Shown here: positions 18,110-28,013 of the stretch, piece by piece
Layout: every line of letters begins with the position of its first letter
How positions within the stretch are numbered: the first letter of the stretch is position 1
Assembly: GCA_019745975.1 (NCBI GenBank)
Contig: JAIESQ010000110.1
Coordinates: 1-56,724 of the forward strand
Source of the DNA: Pirellulales bacterium
GTDB lineage: Bacteria > Planctomycetota > Planctomycetia > Pirellulales > JAEUIK01
Length of the DNA: 56,724 bases
Direction of reading: 5' to 3'
Made by a program: the position numbers and the translations under genes
The notes under the pieces: generated by a model
What the model was told of the DNA's origin: nothing
The model's input: the letters and a program-made list of their open reading frames with translations, nothing else
Databases searched by the model: none

Positions 18110-18451
18110 CTACTTTGCCACCAGCGCGTGGGCGCGCTCGACTTCGGCTCGCATGCGCCCTGTTAGCATCAGCCCCCACATCCGCCAATCGCCGATAAAC
18201 GACCAGAGCGGGTACTTAAACGTCGCCGGGCGATTGTGCTCGATAAAGAAGTGCCCGACCCAGGCAAAGCCATACCCGATCACCAGGCCCACCAGCAGCA
18301 GCCACCAATTCTGGGTGTAAATCATCACGCCGAGCACGACCAAGGCGAGCGTGCTGCCGATAAAATGCAGCGCGCGGCAGCCGGGGTGGCTGTGCTCGCG
18401 GACATAGTAGGGCCAGAACTCAGCGAACGACTGGTAGCGCGACTCGGACAT
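18110..18451 (-). CDS. Mpo1-like/DUF962 membrane protein
   Basis: The 113-residue protein matches the DUF962/YGL010w family. It has the N-terminal FAEFWPYYVREHSHPGCRAL, two membrane helices (LALVVLGVMIY and WLLLVGLVIGYGFAWVG), then HFFIEHNRPATFKYPLWSF and a closing GDWRMW. The yeast member Mpo1 is an iron-dependent dioxygenase of 2-hydroxy fatty acids; the conserved His residues (HSHPG, HFIG, HFFIEHNRP) could bind iron. In bacteria the role is not established. It stands alone between convergent and divergent neighbours. Confidence 0.88.
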   Translation of the reverse strand: MSESRYQSFAEFWPYYVREHSHPGCRALHFIGSTLALVVLGVMIYTQNWWLLLVGLVIGYGFAWVGHFFIEHNRPATFKYPLWSFIGDWRMWGLMLTGRMRAEVERAHALVAK

Positions 18452-18797
18452 AGTGCAGCGCCTCGCGAAAAAGTACGGCGATGGCGATTCGCCGCGGCCG
18501 AATTACCAGTTCTTATACACTCGCTGGGGCACTTACGCCAAACGGTCGCTCGCGCTGGCCAGCGGGCCTTGTCCTGGCCCACGCCAGGCGTTTGATGAAA
18601 ATCGCGTGAAATCTGGGCTCGCCGGCCGAGCTGGAGCGCTGCGCCGGTTCGCGCCGGGGCGGTCGCTATGCTATTCTTGAGCGGTCGACAGCGCGATTCG
18701 AGCGGCCGCGTGCCTCGGCGGCCTTGCGCCGCGTCGGCAGGATACGGACATCCTCAATTCCGGACTTCAGTGGCCCGCTCCGGTCCCGGCGGTTGCG

Positions 18798-20549
18798 ATG
18801 GAAAGCCAGCAGTACATTCTTTCGCCCGAGCTGGGCCATCGCCTGGCGGCGATCGATATCGGCACGAACAGCATTCGCATGATCGTGGCCGAGGGCTTGC
18901 GCGACGGCAAATACCGCATCCTCGACGACGAAAAGGACGCTGCCCGGCTCGGCAAGAACCTGGCCACGACCGGTCGGCTCGATCCCGAAGCTGTCGAGCG
19001 CGCGATCCAGACGCTGCGCCGCATGCATCAAATCGTCACCGGCTATCAGGTGCAGGAACTCCGCGCCATCGCCACCTGTGCCGTGCGTGAAGCCATCGAT
19101 GGGGCCGAGTTTTGTCAGCGCGTCCACGATGAAGTTGGCCTCGCGATCGAAATCGTCAGCGCCGAAGAGGAAGCGCGACTGGCTTTCTTCGGCGTGCAGC
19201 GCAGCTTCGATCTGGAGCACAAGAACGTGGCCGTCGTCGATATCGGCGGCGGCAGCACCGAGATCGTGCTGGCTTCGAACAACCTGATCGAATCGATCGA
19301 CACGACGCCGCTGGGGGCCGTGCGGCTGACTGAGAGCTTGGGCGGAGCTCAAGCTTTGACGAACGAGCAGTTCGATCAATTGCTGCGTGCCGTCGATCGA
19401 CTATTGCGCAAGCACACGGCCAAGCCGCATTTTGCCCCACATCTGCTCATCGGTTCCGGCGGTACTTTCACCGCGCTGGCCGCGATGATCATGGCCGCCA
19501 AGGGGCTGGGCAATCTGCCGGTGCAGGGCTACCAGGTGTCGCGGGCCGAAGTTCGGCACCTGCTCGATCGGCTCCGCAAGGTGCCTCCCAAGTCACGCCG
19601 CACGGTGCCGGGATTGAGTCCCGACCGCGCCGATATCATCGTCGCTGGTTTGGCCATCATCGATAGCGTCATGCGGCGCTTTCACGTCAACACCCTGGCC
19701 GTGCATACCGGCGGAGTCCGCGACGGCCTGCTGCTGACGATGGTCAATGCCGCGTTGGGGCCCGCCAGCTCACCGACACACGACCGCCAAGCGAGCGCGC
19801 TGGGGCTCGCGGCCCGCTGTGGCGTCGATCTGCCGCATTGCCAGCACGTCGCACGGCTGGCCGTTTCGATCTTCGCGCAGCTCGTCGAACCCTTTGGCCT
19901 CGATACGTCGGACCAGGCGCTCTTGGAAGCCGCCGCCTGGCTACAGGATGTTGGCTATCTGATCAATTACGACCAGCACCACAAACATAGCTACCACTTG
20001 ATCCTCAACAGCCGGTTGGCGGGCTTTCAACCGCATCAATTGGAGCTGATTGCCAACATCGCGCGTTACCATCGCGGCGCCCAGCCCAAGAAAAAGCACG
20101 CCAATTTTCGCAGCTTGTCGCGCAAAGATCGCCGGCGCGTGCGGCAATTGGCAGGCATCCTGCGGCTGGCTGTCGGTTTCGACCGCAGTCACAGTCAGCA
20201 GGTCCGCGACGTCCAGGTGCACGTCGAGCCACACAGCGTGCAAATCCTGCTCGTGGCCGACGAGTTACCCGAGGTCGATCTGTGGGGCGCCAGGCGGCGT
20301 GGCGAGCTCTTTGAACGGGCGTTTCGCACGCACCTGAAACTCGAGTGGCTCGAGCCGGCGCCCAGCCTCCCACGCGACATCCTGGCCGAAGGGGAGCGCG
20401 CCGAAGAAAACCTCGAATTCTCAGAAATACCGCAGCCAGCCTCGCCACTGGCGAGCCATGACTCGACGGTCAACGGTTTGTCGGGCAACGGCTGCCCGCC
20501 GCCGCGCCCGAATCGATCCGCAACGAACGAAGTCGAAACGGCATTTTAG
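18798..20549 (+). CDS. Ppx/GppA-type phosphatase with C-terminal HD-like domain
   Basis: The 583-residue cytoplasmic protein belongs to the exopolyphosphatase / pppGpp phosphohydrolase family. The ASKHA ATPase-like half has AAIDIGTNSIRMIVAEG at the start, the VVDIGGGSTEI glycine-rich loop and LLIGSGGTFTALAA. The C-terminal HD-like half carries EAAAWLQDVGYLI, HSYHLILNS and IARYHRGA, as in the long Ppx proteins. The typical LHDxG of this domain is LQDVG here. Family members remove phosphate from polyphosphate or pppGpp, so it may act in phosphate or stringent control. It starts at ATG 18798 and is followed by a lipoprotein hydrolase gene. Confidence 0.9.
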   Translation: MESQQYILSPELGHRLAAIDIGTNSIRMIVAEGLRDGKYRILDDEKDAARLGKNLATTGRLDPEAVERAIQTLRRMHQIVTGYQVQELRAIATCAVREAIDGAEFCQRVHDEVGLAIEIVSAEEEARLAFFGVQRSFDLEHKNVAVVDIGGGSTEIVLASNNLIESIDTTPLGAVRLTESLGGAQALTNEQFDQLLRAVDRLLRKHTAKPHFAPHLLIGSGGTFTALAAMIMAAKGLGNLPVQGYQVSRAEVRHLLDRLRKVPPKSRRTVPGLSPDRADIIVAGLAIIDSVMRRFHVNTLAVHTGGVRDGLLLTMVNAALGPASSPTHDRQASALGLAARCGVDLPHCQHVARLAVSIFAQLVEPFGLDTSDQALLEAAAWLQDVGYLINYDQHHKHSYHLILNSRLAGFQPHQLELIANIARYHRGAQPKKKHANFRSLSRKDRRRVRQLAGILRLAVGFDRSHSQQVRDVQVHVEPHSVQILLVADELPEVDLWGARRRGELFERAFRTHLKLEWLEPAPSLPRDILAEGERAEENLEFSEIPQPASPLASHDSTVNGLSGNGCPPPRPNRSATNEVETAF

Positions 20550-20815
20550 CTAGCAATCGCCACGACGCGGCATTAACCCGTCTTGACGATTCGAGCGCGG
20601 TGCCGCTATCTTCCCGCCCCACTCTCGGGCGACTGACTGCTAGCACAAGCGGTCCGGACGCCGTGCGCTTCCGCAGACGACCCGGCGATCGGCGATTCCC
20701 TGCGGCGCCAAAGTGGTTTATCCGACTCGACGTTCGTCAAGCTCCGCTCTTCGCATTCGTGAATCGGCTCGCCATGCCGACCGTGGCCACACTACCTACA
20801 CAACGACGCCGCGCC

Positions 20816-22849
20816 ATGCCGACGGAACGCGCGCTGCGCGGCAGCACTCTTCCCGTGCGATGTCGCGCCGCGCGTACCGGCGCGGCGATTCTTTGCCTCA
20901 TATTAACGTTGGCAGCCCCTGGCTGCGGCCCCGAGCGCTACGCCACGCTCCGCAAGACCCCGCAGAACCCGCTCGAAAACCAGTTGCAGTTCACGGCCAT
21001 CAAGGGCCTGCAGCCAAGCGAGCGCACGATGCAGGTTCTGCGGCGTTTTGGCCTCGAGCAGCAGTTGCACGGCGACGGCCGCGACCTCTACGAACAGCTC
21101 GAAGCCTTTCACGAGCGCGAGCCGATCCCCGAAACGCACTACGCTTGCGCCGAAGTCGCGTACTTAGCCGCGCGGCGCGCCGCGACGGGCGATCAGAAGC
21201 AGGCCCTCGACCTGTACGGCGCCACGCTCGTCCATGCGCACCAGTTTCTGTTCGACCCGGGCTTGTCGCGCAATGTGTACGATCCCGAATTCCGCGGTGC
21301 CTGTAATCTTTACAACCAGGCGCTGGAAAGCGCGCTGCGGATCGTACTCAAGCAAAACGCCTTGCGGCCCGGCGCCTCGCTGCAACTCGAGACGGCCACG
21401 CGGCACTTTGACGTCGAAATCGTCGAACGCAGCAATGCCTGGAAGAACGAAGACTTCGCCCGCCTGGAGTTCGCTTCCGACTACGAAGTAAAGGGGCTCA
21501 CCAATCAGTACCGCGGCTACGGGCTCGGTGTGCCGCTGATCGCGGTGCGCAATTGCCGCGATGAGTCCGATCCGCGCGAGAAGTTCTATCCCCCCGATCT
21601 GAGTTTCCCGGTCACGGTCTTCTTGCGGTTTGAAGTCGTGCCCGCCCGCGGCGAGGCCATGCCCGGCGGCTCACATCGCTGCCTGCTCGAATTTTATGAT
21701 CCGCTGAGCACGGCCGACATCGACATCGCCGGCACGCGGGTACCGCTGGAAAGTGACCTGACGACGCCCCTGGCGTACTTTCTCGACAAGCCATCGCTGG
21801 CCGAACTCCCCACGCTGGGCTTCGTCAATCCCGACAAGTATCAAGGGCTCGAAGGGCTCTACATGGTCCAGCCGTATCAGCCCGGCAAGATCCCGGTGCT
21901 GATGGTTCACGGGCTGTGGTCGAGTCCGATCACGTGGATGGAGATGTTCAACGATCTGCGCAGCGCCAAGGAAATCCGCGACCACTACCAGTTCTGGTTC
22001 TACTTGTACCCGACCGGTCAGCCCTTCTGGGTGAGCGCCTCGCAAATGCGGCGCGACCTGGCCCAAGCGCGCGTATTGCTCGATCCCAGCCGACATGAGC
22101 CGGCCCTCGATCACCTGGTATTGGTCGGCCACAGCATGGGCGGGCTGGTCTCGAAGCTGCAATCGTTCTCCAGCGGCGACGCTGTGTGGCATACCGTCAG
22201 CAAACAGCCGATCCAGCTAGTCAAGGCGGATGGCGACGTGCGCGACAACCTCGAACACGTCTATTTCTTTCAGGCCAATCCCGCCGTGCGGCGGATCATC
22301 ACGATTGGCACGCCGCACCGCGGCAGCAAGTTCGCCAACGATTTCACCCGGTTCGCGGCCCACAAGCTGGTCACCGTGCCGCAGGCGATGATCCGCGGCA
22401 CACAGGAGATCTATCGTGAGAATCCTGGCGCCTTCGACGCCGGCTCGCTGCTGAACATCACGACGTCGATCGACTCACTGGCGCCAAACTGCCCGCTCTT
22501 GCCGGTGATGCTTGCCGCGCCCCGCGCTCCCTGGATGCACCATCACAACATCGTCGGGGTGATCGAAGACAAGGCACTGGTGCGGCGTGTCGCCGGCCGC
22601 GGCGACGGCATCGTCGAATACGACAGCGCGCATCTGGACAACGTCGACTCGGAAAAAGTGGTGCCGGCCGACCATCTGCACGTGCACCGGCATCCGCTGG
22701 CGGTGCTCGAAGTGCGGCGCATTTTGCGGCAGCACCTGGCCGAAATCCAAGCCTGGCCCCGCCGGCCGGACGCCGGTCCACCGCATCCGCGCGTCTATCA
22801 AGCTTCGGCCGAGATTGCTCCGCGCCCTGCGGCGGCAGAAACGCGCTAG
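20816..22849 (+). CDS. Alpha/beta hydrolase lipoprotein (lipase/acyltransferase-like)
   Basis: The 677-residue protein has a signal peptide ending in the lipobox APGC (LCLILTLAAPGCGPE), then about 300 residues of mixed helix and strand, then a lipase-type hydrolase domain. The hydrolase has the oxyanion HGLWSSPITW near the strand PVLMVHG, the nucleophile VLVGHSMGGLVSK, and ITIGTPHRGSKFA as in PGAP1/lipase families. A late His in ADHLHVHRHP may complete the triad. The start at 20816 is preferred because it leads directly into the signal peptide; 20600 and 20774 are also open but add Arg/Pro-rich sequence. It is probably anchored in the envelope and acts on lipids or esters; the substrate is unknown. 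Confidence 0.83.
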   Translation: MPTERALRGSTLPVRCRAARTGAAILCLILTLAAPGCGPERYATLRKTPQNPLENQLQFTAIKGLQPSERTMQVLRRFGLEQQLHGDGRDLYEQLEAFHEREPIPETHYACAEVAYLAARRAATGDQKQALDLYGATLVHAHQFLFDPGLSRNVYDPEFRGACNLYNQALESALRIVLKQNALRPGASLQLETATRHFDVEIVERSNAWKNEDFARLEFASDYEVKGLTNQYRGYGLGVPLIAVRNCRDESDPREKFYPPDLSFPVTVFLRFEVVPARGEAMPGGSHRCLLEFYDPLSTADIDIAGTRVPLESDLTTPLAYFLDKPSLAELPTLGFVNPDKYQGLEGLYMVQPYQPGKIPVLMVHGLWSSPITWMEMFNDLRSAKEIRDHYQFWFYLYPTGQPFWVSASQMRRDLAQARVLLDPSRHEPALDHLVLVGHSMGGLVSKLQSFSSGDAVWHTVSKQPIQLVKADGDVRDNLEHVYFFQANPAVRRIITIGTPHRGSKFANDFTRFAAHKLVTVPQAMIRGTQEIYRENPGAFDAGSLLNITTSIDSLAPNCPLLPVMLAAPRAPWMHHHNIVGVIEDKALVRRVAGRGDGIVEYDSAHLDNVDSEKVVPADHLHVHRHPLAVLEVRRILRQHLAEIQAWPRRPDAGPPHPRVYQASAEIAPRPAAAETR

Positions 22850-22882
22850 TAGCGTATGGCGCGGTAGCCGACCATCGCTGAG

Positions 22883-24022
22883 CTACTCTGGCCGGCTGAA
22901 ACGCTTGCGATCGACGAGCTGGATGTTCAGCGTTTCCTCTTGCCCGCCACGAAAGACGACGACCGGCGTGGTCCCAGTCACGTCGGCCAGCGCCACGAGG
23001 TTGATGAGGTGCGAATCGTCGTCGACCGGCAGATTGTTGAACCTCAACACGACGTCGCCGACGCGCAGTCCGCCCTTCTCGGCAGGTGATCCCGCCGTGA
23101 TGCCGTTGATCAGGGCTCCGCGTGGCCGAGCGAGGCCGATCGCCGTGGCTTTGGCTGGCCCGAAGTGTCGATCGAGCTGCACGCCCAAGAACGCGCGGGT
23201 GACGATGCCCTGATCGACGAGCTGCCGCACGACTTTCATAACGTCGTTGATGGGGATGCTGAAGCCGATCCCCTCGTTCCCACCCGAGTTGCTGGCGATC
23301 GCGGTGTTGATGCCAATTACCTCGCCACGCAGATTGATCAGCGGACCACCGCTGTTGCCGGGGTTGATCGCGGCGTCGGTTTGCAGAAAGTCGCCGTATT
23401 GCACCCCTTCGCTATCGAGCTCCAGGTCGCGGCGACCTTTGGCGCTGACAATCCCGTAGGTGACCGAATGACTGAGCCCGAACGGGCTCCCCACGGCCAC
23501 GACGAAGTCGCCGATGTCGACACGCGCGCTGTCGCCGATTCGCGCCGGCACCAGGCGGCTGCTTTGCACGGCCATCACCGCGATGTCGGTCGGTGGGTCA
23601 TCCCAGGCCTTGGTGGGCGAAATCTGCCGCCCATCGGCCAGGCTGATCTGGATGTTCCCCAGCTCGGTCCCCTTAATGACGTGATAGTTCGTCAGGACGT
23701 AGAACCGCTCCTTGAGCTGGATGACCACCCCCGAGCCCGCTTCTTCGACCAAGCGCCGCGTGGTGCCGCGCGCGCCTTCGGTCTTTTCAGTCTCGATGTG
23801 CACGACGGTTGGCGCGATAAGCTTGACGACGGTGCGCAGCAGATGCCCCTGGCGTTCGAACTCGTCGGCCGCGCGCGCCAGCTCCTGGAATCGGCGCTCG
23901 CGCGCGGCCGAGTCGAACTCGGGTTCGGGGTCTTGTGCGCGGACCGACGCCCACGCGTGACCACAGATCAGGCAGAAAAAGACGATGAGGATCGGGGCGC
24001 CAATACGGCGCGAACCAGCCAT
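22883..24022 (-). CDS. HtrA/DegP-like periplasmic serine protease with one PDZ domain
   Basis: The 379-residue protein has a signal peptide (APILIVFFCLICGHAWA), a helical stretch rich in Glu/Arg, a trypsin-like domain and one C-terminal PDZ domain (ALINGITAGSPAEKGGLRVG). The catalytic triad is visible: His114 in LTNYHVI, Asp146 in TDIAVM and Ser224 in NPGNSGGPL. Such proteases degrade misfolded envelope proteins. The ATG at 24022 follows GGAGCG; the frame begins 10 codons further upstream at 24052 but that start is less likely. A DksA-like gene precedes it on the same strand, 67 nt away. Confidence 0.92.
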   Translation of the reverse strand: MAGSRRIGAPILIVFFCLICGHAWASVRAQDPEPEFDSAARERRFQELARAADEFERQGHLLRTVVKLIAPTVVHIETEKTEGARGTTRRLVEEAGSGVVIQLKERFYVLTNYHVIKGTELGNIQISLADGRQISPTKAWDDPPTDIAVMAVQSSRLVPARIGDSARVDIGDFVVAVGSPFGLSHSVTYGIVSAKGRRDLELDSEGVQYGDFLQTDAAINPGNSGGPLINLRGEVIGINTAIASNSGGNEGIGFSIPINDVMKVVRQLVDQGIVTRAFLGVQLDRHFGPAKATAIGLARPRGALINGITAGSPAEKGGLRVGDVVLRFNNLPVDDDSHLINLVALADVTGTTPVVVFRGGQEETLNIQLVDRKRFSRPE

Positions 24023-24089
24023 TCTGGCGCTCCTAGGGAAGCATCCCTGCAACCACGTGGAAGCGTGCCTGAAGGCAAGCGGGCACTCG

Positions 24090-24536
24090 TTACGGCACGT
24101 CGATCTCGATCTCGTTGATCGTCAGATCGTGATCGCTGCCGGTGTCGAGTACCCGACCCCAGTCGGCGGCTTCGATGCTCGAGCCACCCTCGCGCTCCGC
24201 TTCACGCTGGCATTCGATGCACAGCACAGCATACGGCAGCGCCTTGAGGCGTTCGAGCTTGATTTTGCAGGCGCAGCCTTCGCACACGCCGTACTCGCCG
24301 GACCGCATCCGTTCCAGGGCCTTTTCGATCATGCCCAATTCACGGCTTTCAACCTCGGCCAATTGCGAGTTGATCTCGTCTTGAGCCGAATCGAGCGCGG
24401 CGTCGACCACATCGCCCGAAGTCTGATTGCTGAGCTCTTTCAGCAGGCTGAGATCGCCGGCCAAAGCCTTTCGAAGCGCGTCGCGACGCTTCACGAGCGT
24501 CTGTCGCATTTGCAGGATGGCGTCTTTGCGTGCCAT
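24090..24536 (-). CDS. DksA/TraR-type C4 zinc-finger regulator
   Basis: The 148-residue protein has a coiled-coil N-terminus (MRQTLVKRRDALRKALAGDL) and the C4 zinc finger CEGCACKIKLERLKALPYAV followed by C-x2-C. At the coiled-coil tip lies DVVDAA, the D-x-x-D-x-A pattern that DksA uses in the RNA polymerase secondary channel. It therefore probably modulates transcription, with or without ppGpp. DksA itself is close to this size, but a TraR/YteA-like role cannot be excluded. The ATG at 24536 follows GAGGGGAAG. Confidence 0.9.
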   Translation of the reverse strand: MARKDAILQMRQTLVKRRDALRKALAGDLSLLKELSNQTSGDVVDAALDSAQDEINSQLAEVESRELGMIEKALERMRSGEYGVCEGCACKIKLERLKALPYAVLCIECQREAEREGGSSIEAADWGRVLDTGSDHDLTINEIEIDVP

Positions 24537-25066
24537 GGTGCTTCCCCTCGCTGTCCGGTCGGGCCACGCCGAAGGCTTTTACCCCCCTTCGGACTAGCCG
24601 CTCGAACGATCTAGTTGTTCCTCGATCAACGGCGTGCGAATACCGGTTGCGCGGGCTGCCCGGTCCATGCCGGGTCAGGTCGCAACCCAACTATAGTACG
24701 CACCCAGTCCAAAACAGGTCGCGGCAACGCGGCCTCGGCGCAAAAATCAATCCCAATTGCCGGCCGACGCAGAAGTTCTTTTTTTCCAACTGCTTACGGC
24801 GATCGGCATGCGATCGATAAACCCGCGGAGGACATCCACCCTGATGTCTTTTCGCCACGCATCGGACACTTTCGAGGTGCCGACCGCGCGCGGTTGAGGG
24901 GGTGAACCACCCATCCGTTGGCTTACCGATAATCGTCAAAACCGGCAGGGATATGCAGCCGATTTTGGCATTCGCGCCGACCTTTTGGGTGTTGCAAGCC
25001 GACGGCCAGCGGGTAACCGAGCCCCGCAAGTCGTTAGCCAAACGCGACTTCGCAATCGCCGACCGG
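24537..25066. other. Intergenic gap, no gene seen
   Basis: The gap separates two minus-strand genes. The frames here have little coding character. A -10-like TATAGT lies on the minus strand near 24694-24699 with only a weak -35 element, so it is a weak candidate promoter for the DksA-like gene. An imperfect hairpin (CCGAAGG with CCTTCGG) lies near 24570-24595. Nothing else could be supported. Confidence 0.4.
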
Positions 25067-26587
25067 CTAATTGCCGACGACGCGCCGCACGACCGCCACG
25101 CCAGTCGCTGGCGTGCGGTGCAGGTACACTGAGAAACGCGCCGGCCCGTCGTAGATCCATTGCTCCACGATCCACCCGCGCCCCGCCACCCGAGCGATGC
25201 GGTCCGGCGGACGAAGCTTCTCGCGCGCAATCGTCTCCGAATCGCCCGGTTGCACGACGCTCGAACCGCCTCCCACGGTAGCGGTGCGAACCTCGGCCAC
25301 TGGCTTCCAGTTGCCTTCAACGCGGACGAAGCCCAGCCGCTCGAGGAGTTCCGTGGCTTCTCCCATTTCGGGTGACAATTCGGCAGCTTCGCGGGCCAAA
25401 GTAGCAGCCATCTCACGATCGTCAGCCAGATCGAGGTAGTCGATCGCCAGACGCAAGCGGGCTTCAGCATCGCCAGGCGCCAGGCGCTCAAATTGTCCGC
25501 TCAGCCAGGCGGCAGTCAGTTCCTTGACTTTCGCTTCGTCTCCTAAGCGAGCCCACGCGGCGCGCGCCCGGTCCAATTCCGTACGCGGCATGTGCTCTGG
25601 TCGGGAGGAACGCTCGGTCCACAGTTTTCTTTCGAGCTCCGCGACGATTGCCGGCCGGTCGGGCAACATAGCGCGCGCCTCGTCGACCAACGCCGCAAGC
25701 CTGGCTTTGGGTTGGCGAGCTTCCTCCGCGAACGCCCCGCCGATGAGCCAAGCCCAAAAGGCGCGGTGCGCCCGCCGACGATCCGCGGCGGAGAGCCCGT
25801 CGTACATCTCAATGGGGCGCTGCTCGTAATTCGCCCATTGGGCCGCGGAATCGGCCGGCAACGGCTCTTCGCTACCTGGCAGCAACTCGCGCACCTGGGC
25901 CGCCAACTCCCGCCGCGCCGCGGGTTGCGCCGGCGGCAGCATGCCCACCTTGAGCCACAACGCCCGATGCCGAATTCGCAGCGTTTCGGCCGATTCCAGC
26001 CCCAGTGAATCGCCTCGCGCCGCTAGGGCCAACAATCGCGTGCTGTCGCCGACGCGCGCCACTTCATCTTCTTCCCAGCGGAATGCCTCGCGGTAATTGC
26101 CCCAGGCCAGCTCGAGCAATGCTTCATCGCCGTACCATTGGCCGCGCTGCCGAGCCCAGCGGCTCAAGTCGTAGAGCGCGTCGAACTGCGGAGCGCTCAG
26201 GCTCGCGCGACGTTCGGCAAAGCGCTTCGTCTCGGGGGCCAGCGGCGTGAAGGTAGCTACGTCGAACACCAGCCCTTTGTCGGTGCGGCTCAAGCGGCCA
26301 GTCAGCTCGACATGCGTCGGCGCGCGGCGCACCGCGCCCGCCTCCGGAAAGACGCGAAAATCGATCCGCGAATCGACCAATCGCAGCTTGCCCGCTCCGA
26401 ACGCGGAGAATCGACCGGTCAAAGTCATCGGGCGGCCGACGAATTCGTCCGGGTTGGCCTCGACCTGATGGACCTCGGGTGGCTCAATCCCGGCGACCGG
26501 GCCAACAGCCAACGCGAACATGAGCGCCGCCGTCAGCAGTCCCGCGGGTCGCAACAAAAATGCCGCGAATCGTCCGGCAAAGGTCAT
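25067..26587 (-). CDS. Exported protein of unknown function, OB-like domain plus helical repeats
   Basis: The 506-residue product begins with a signal-like segment (LLTAALMFALAVGPVAG). A strand-rich domain follows (PDEFVGRPMTLTGRFSAFG, then KLRLVDSRIDFRVFPEAG) that resembles a small OB-type barrel. A long Ala/Arg/Glu-rich helical region comes next with tetratricopeptide-like spacing (RLRLAIDYLDLADDREMAAT), then a short beta-rich end. No family is recognised. The ATG at 26587 overlaps the stop of the preceding gene by 4 nt, so the two genes are coupled. Confidence 0.72.
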   Translation of the reverse strand: MTFAGRFAAFLLRPAGLLTAALMFALAVGPVAGIEPPEVHQVEANPDEFVGRPMTLTGRFSAFGAGKLRLVDSRIDFRVFPEAGAVRRAPTHVELTGRLSRTDKGLVFDVATFTPLAPETKRFAERRASLSAPQFDALYDLSRWARQRGQWYGDEALLELAWGNYREAFRWEEDEVARVGDSTRLLALAARGDSLGLESAETLRIRHRALWLKVGMLPPAQPAARRELAAQVRELLPGSEEPLPADSAAQWANYEQRPIEMYDGLSAADRRRAHRAFWAWLIGGAFAEEARQPKARLAALVDEARAMLPDRPAIVAELERKLWTERSSRPEHMPRTELDRARAAWARLGDEAKVKELTAAWLSGQFERLAPGDAEARLRLAIDYLDLADDREMAATLAREAAELSPEMGEATELLERLGFVRVEGNWKPVAEVRTATVGGGSSVVQPGDSETIAREKLRPPDRIARVAGRGWIVEQWIYDGPARFSVYLHRTPATGVAVVRRVVGN

Positions 26588-27780
26588 GGTTGCTCCATCT
26601 TGTCCGGCACGGCAGCCAGCCCGTCTCGCAGCTTCTTCTGCGTCGCGAGCACTTCTCGCCAGCCATCGTCCGGCCAATGGAAACTCTCCAGCGGTCCTGG
26701 AACCGTCAGCAGTACGCAAGAGCCCGGTACTAGATGCAGTCGCCACTTGCCCGGCGCCCCAGCGACCTGTTCGAGTCGCCCGATGGCACCACCGAAGATG
26801 CCGCGCACCCCGTTTCCTCGGGGCAAATCGTCGAAGATGACTAGCCCTTCCGTGGCCAACTCGACGGCGTACCCCTCGCCGGCGACCTGCCAATCGAGGC
26901 GCCAACGATTGGCTGGGCGCTCCGCGGTGCCAGACGCATCGGACGGCAATGGACCGGGCACGGCCGCGACGTTAGCGGCACCCGGCGCCAGTCCGTCGGG
27001 CACATTTCCTTCGCCGGAACGCGGCACCCCAAATGCCGCATCAGGTCCGTAGTTCGCCGGATCGACGATTGGTTCGACGACCCCATCGAAAACAAGCGTT
27101 CGGCCAGCAAATTCGCGCTCGAAAACTCGCCGCTGCTCAGCGCCACCATCGGGCCCGTGCTCAACGAAGAAATCGTCGAGTGTCCGCACCGACAGCCGGT
27201 TCCAGACGTGGGCCTCGAGTTCTAGCGCGCGGGCCGCGGCAGCCTGAGGCGCCGCAGGTCCCGCGATACGGGCCGCATCGGCCGCCGCGTGCAACAACGA
27301 CGCGGCCTCGTCAAAGCGCGCGTCGGTCAGGGCCTGTTGCCCGGCCGCCAGGGCGTCGTTCAGTCGAATCTCCGCACGCCGCTTGCGCTCGAACTGCCAG
27401 GTAGCCGCCACGACGATCGCGCAGGCCGCCAGCAACAGCCACACCGTCCGGTGCCGGCTTGGTTTCCAGCCCAAGCGCGATCTCGGGAACCGCCGCGGCG
27501 CGTCCTTCGCCGATTCGCTCCGTCCGCACTCGCGGTCGTCCTCAGGTTGCCGAGCGGTCGGCCGATCTCGAGAGACGGCCACGCGCGACCCCGCCGGCGC
27601 TAGCTGCCGCGAAGCCGGGATCCGACTACCGCAAACCGGACAAACCGCTTCCTCCGCCGCTTGCGTGGTGCGCAGGATCGCGCCGCACAAACAGGCCAGT
27701 TCGAAAGGAGTGGGAGCTGCCGACGCGGGCGAGGGGGAGGTCGGGGCAACGTCGAGCGGCGCGACGGGGTCGGAATTCAT
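26584..27780 (-). CDS. Zinc-ribbon membrane protein of unknown function
   Basis: The 398-residue protein has an N-terminal zinc ribbon (ACLCGA, then CPVCGSRIP), a basic Arg/Ser linker and one membrane helix (TVWLLLAACAIVVAATWQF). A helical pair (LNDALAAGQQALTDARFDEA) leads to a strand-rich domain with FAGRTLVFDGVVEPIVDP and WRLDWQVAGEGYAVEL, similar in style to the OB-like part of the next gene. The mature part probably faces the periplasm with the zinc ribbon in the cytoplasm. Start ATG at 27780. The TGA overlaps the ATG of the next gene, so the two products may work as a pair. Function unknown. Confidence 0.72.
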   Translation of the reverse strand: MNSDPVAPLDVAPTSPSPASAAPTPFELACLCGAILRTTQAAEEAVCPVCGSRIPASRQLAPAGSRVAVSRDRPTARQPEDDRECGRSESAKDAPRRFPRSRLGWKPSRHRTVWLLLAACAIVVAATWQFERKRRAEIRLNDALAAGQQALTDARFDEAASLLHAAADAARIAGPAAPQAAAARALELEAHVWNRLSVRTLDDFFVEHGPDGGAEQRRVFEREFAGRTLVFDGVVEPIVDPANYGPDAAFGVPRSGEGNVPDGLAPGAANVAAVPGPLPSDASGTAERPANRWRLDWQVAGEGYAVELATEGLVIFDDLPRGNGVRGIFGGAIGRLEQVAGAPGKWRLHLVPGSCVLLTVPGPLESFHWPDDGWREVLATQKKLRDGLAAVPDKMEQP

Positions 27781-28013
27781 TGCGGCGCTATTATACAGGT
27801 CGAGGCCCTCGATCGCGCAAACTTGGCATGGTCGTTACGCCCTGCGCCCCGATCCTGGTGGTTGCAATTGCGACCGTAAGTTCGTTTTGACTGTCACAGC
27901 ACCGTAAGCTACATGCCTTTAGGGCCGAACGGTTTCGGCGCTGCGAAGAATCCTTGCGCTCTCACTATGGGAGCACAACCAGTACAGCCCGCCAAGCGAA
28001 GGGTCGTCAAGAC

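Noticed and set aside
24902-25132. Plus-strand 76-residue frame
   Set aside because: Its last third overlaps the end of the firmly coding minus-strand gene and it lacks coding character.
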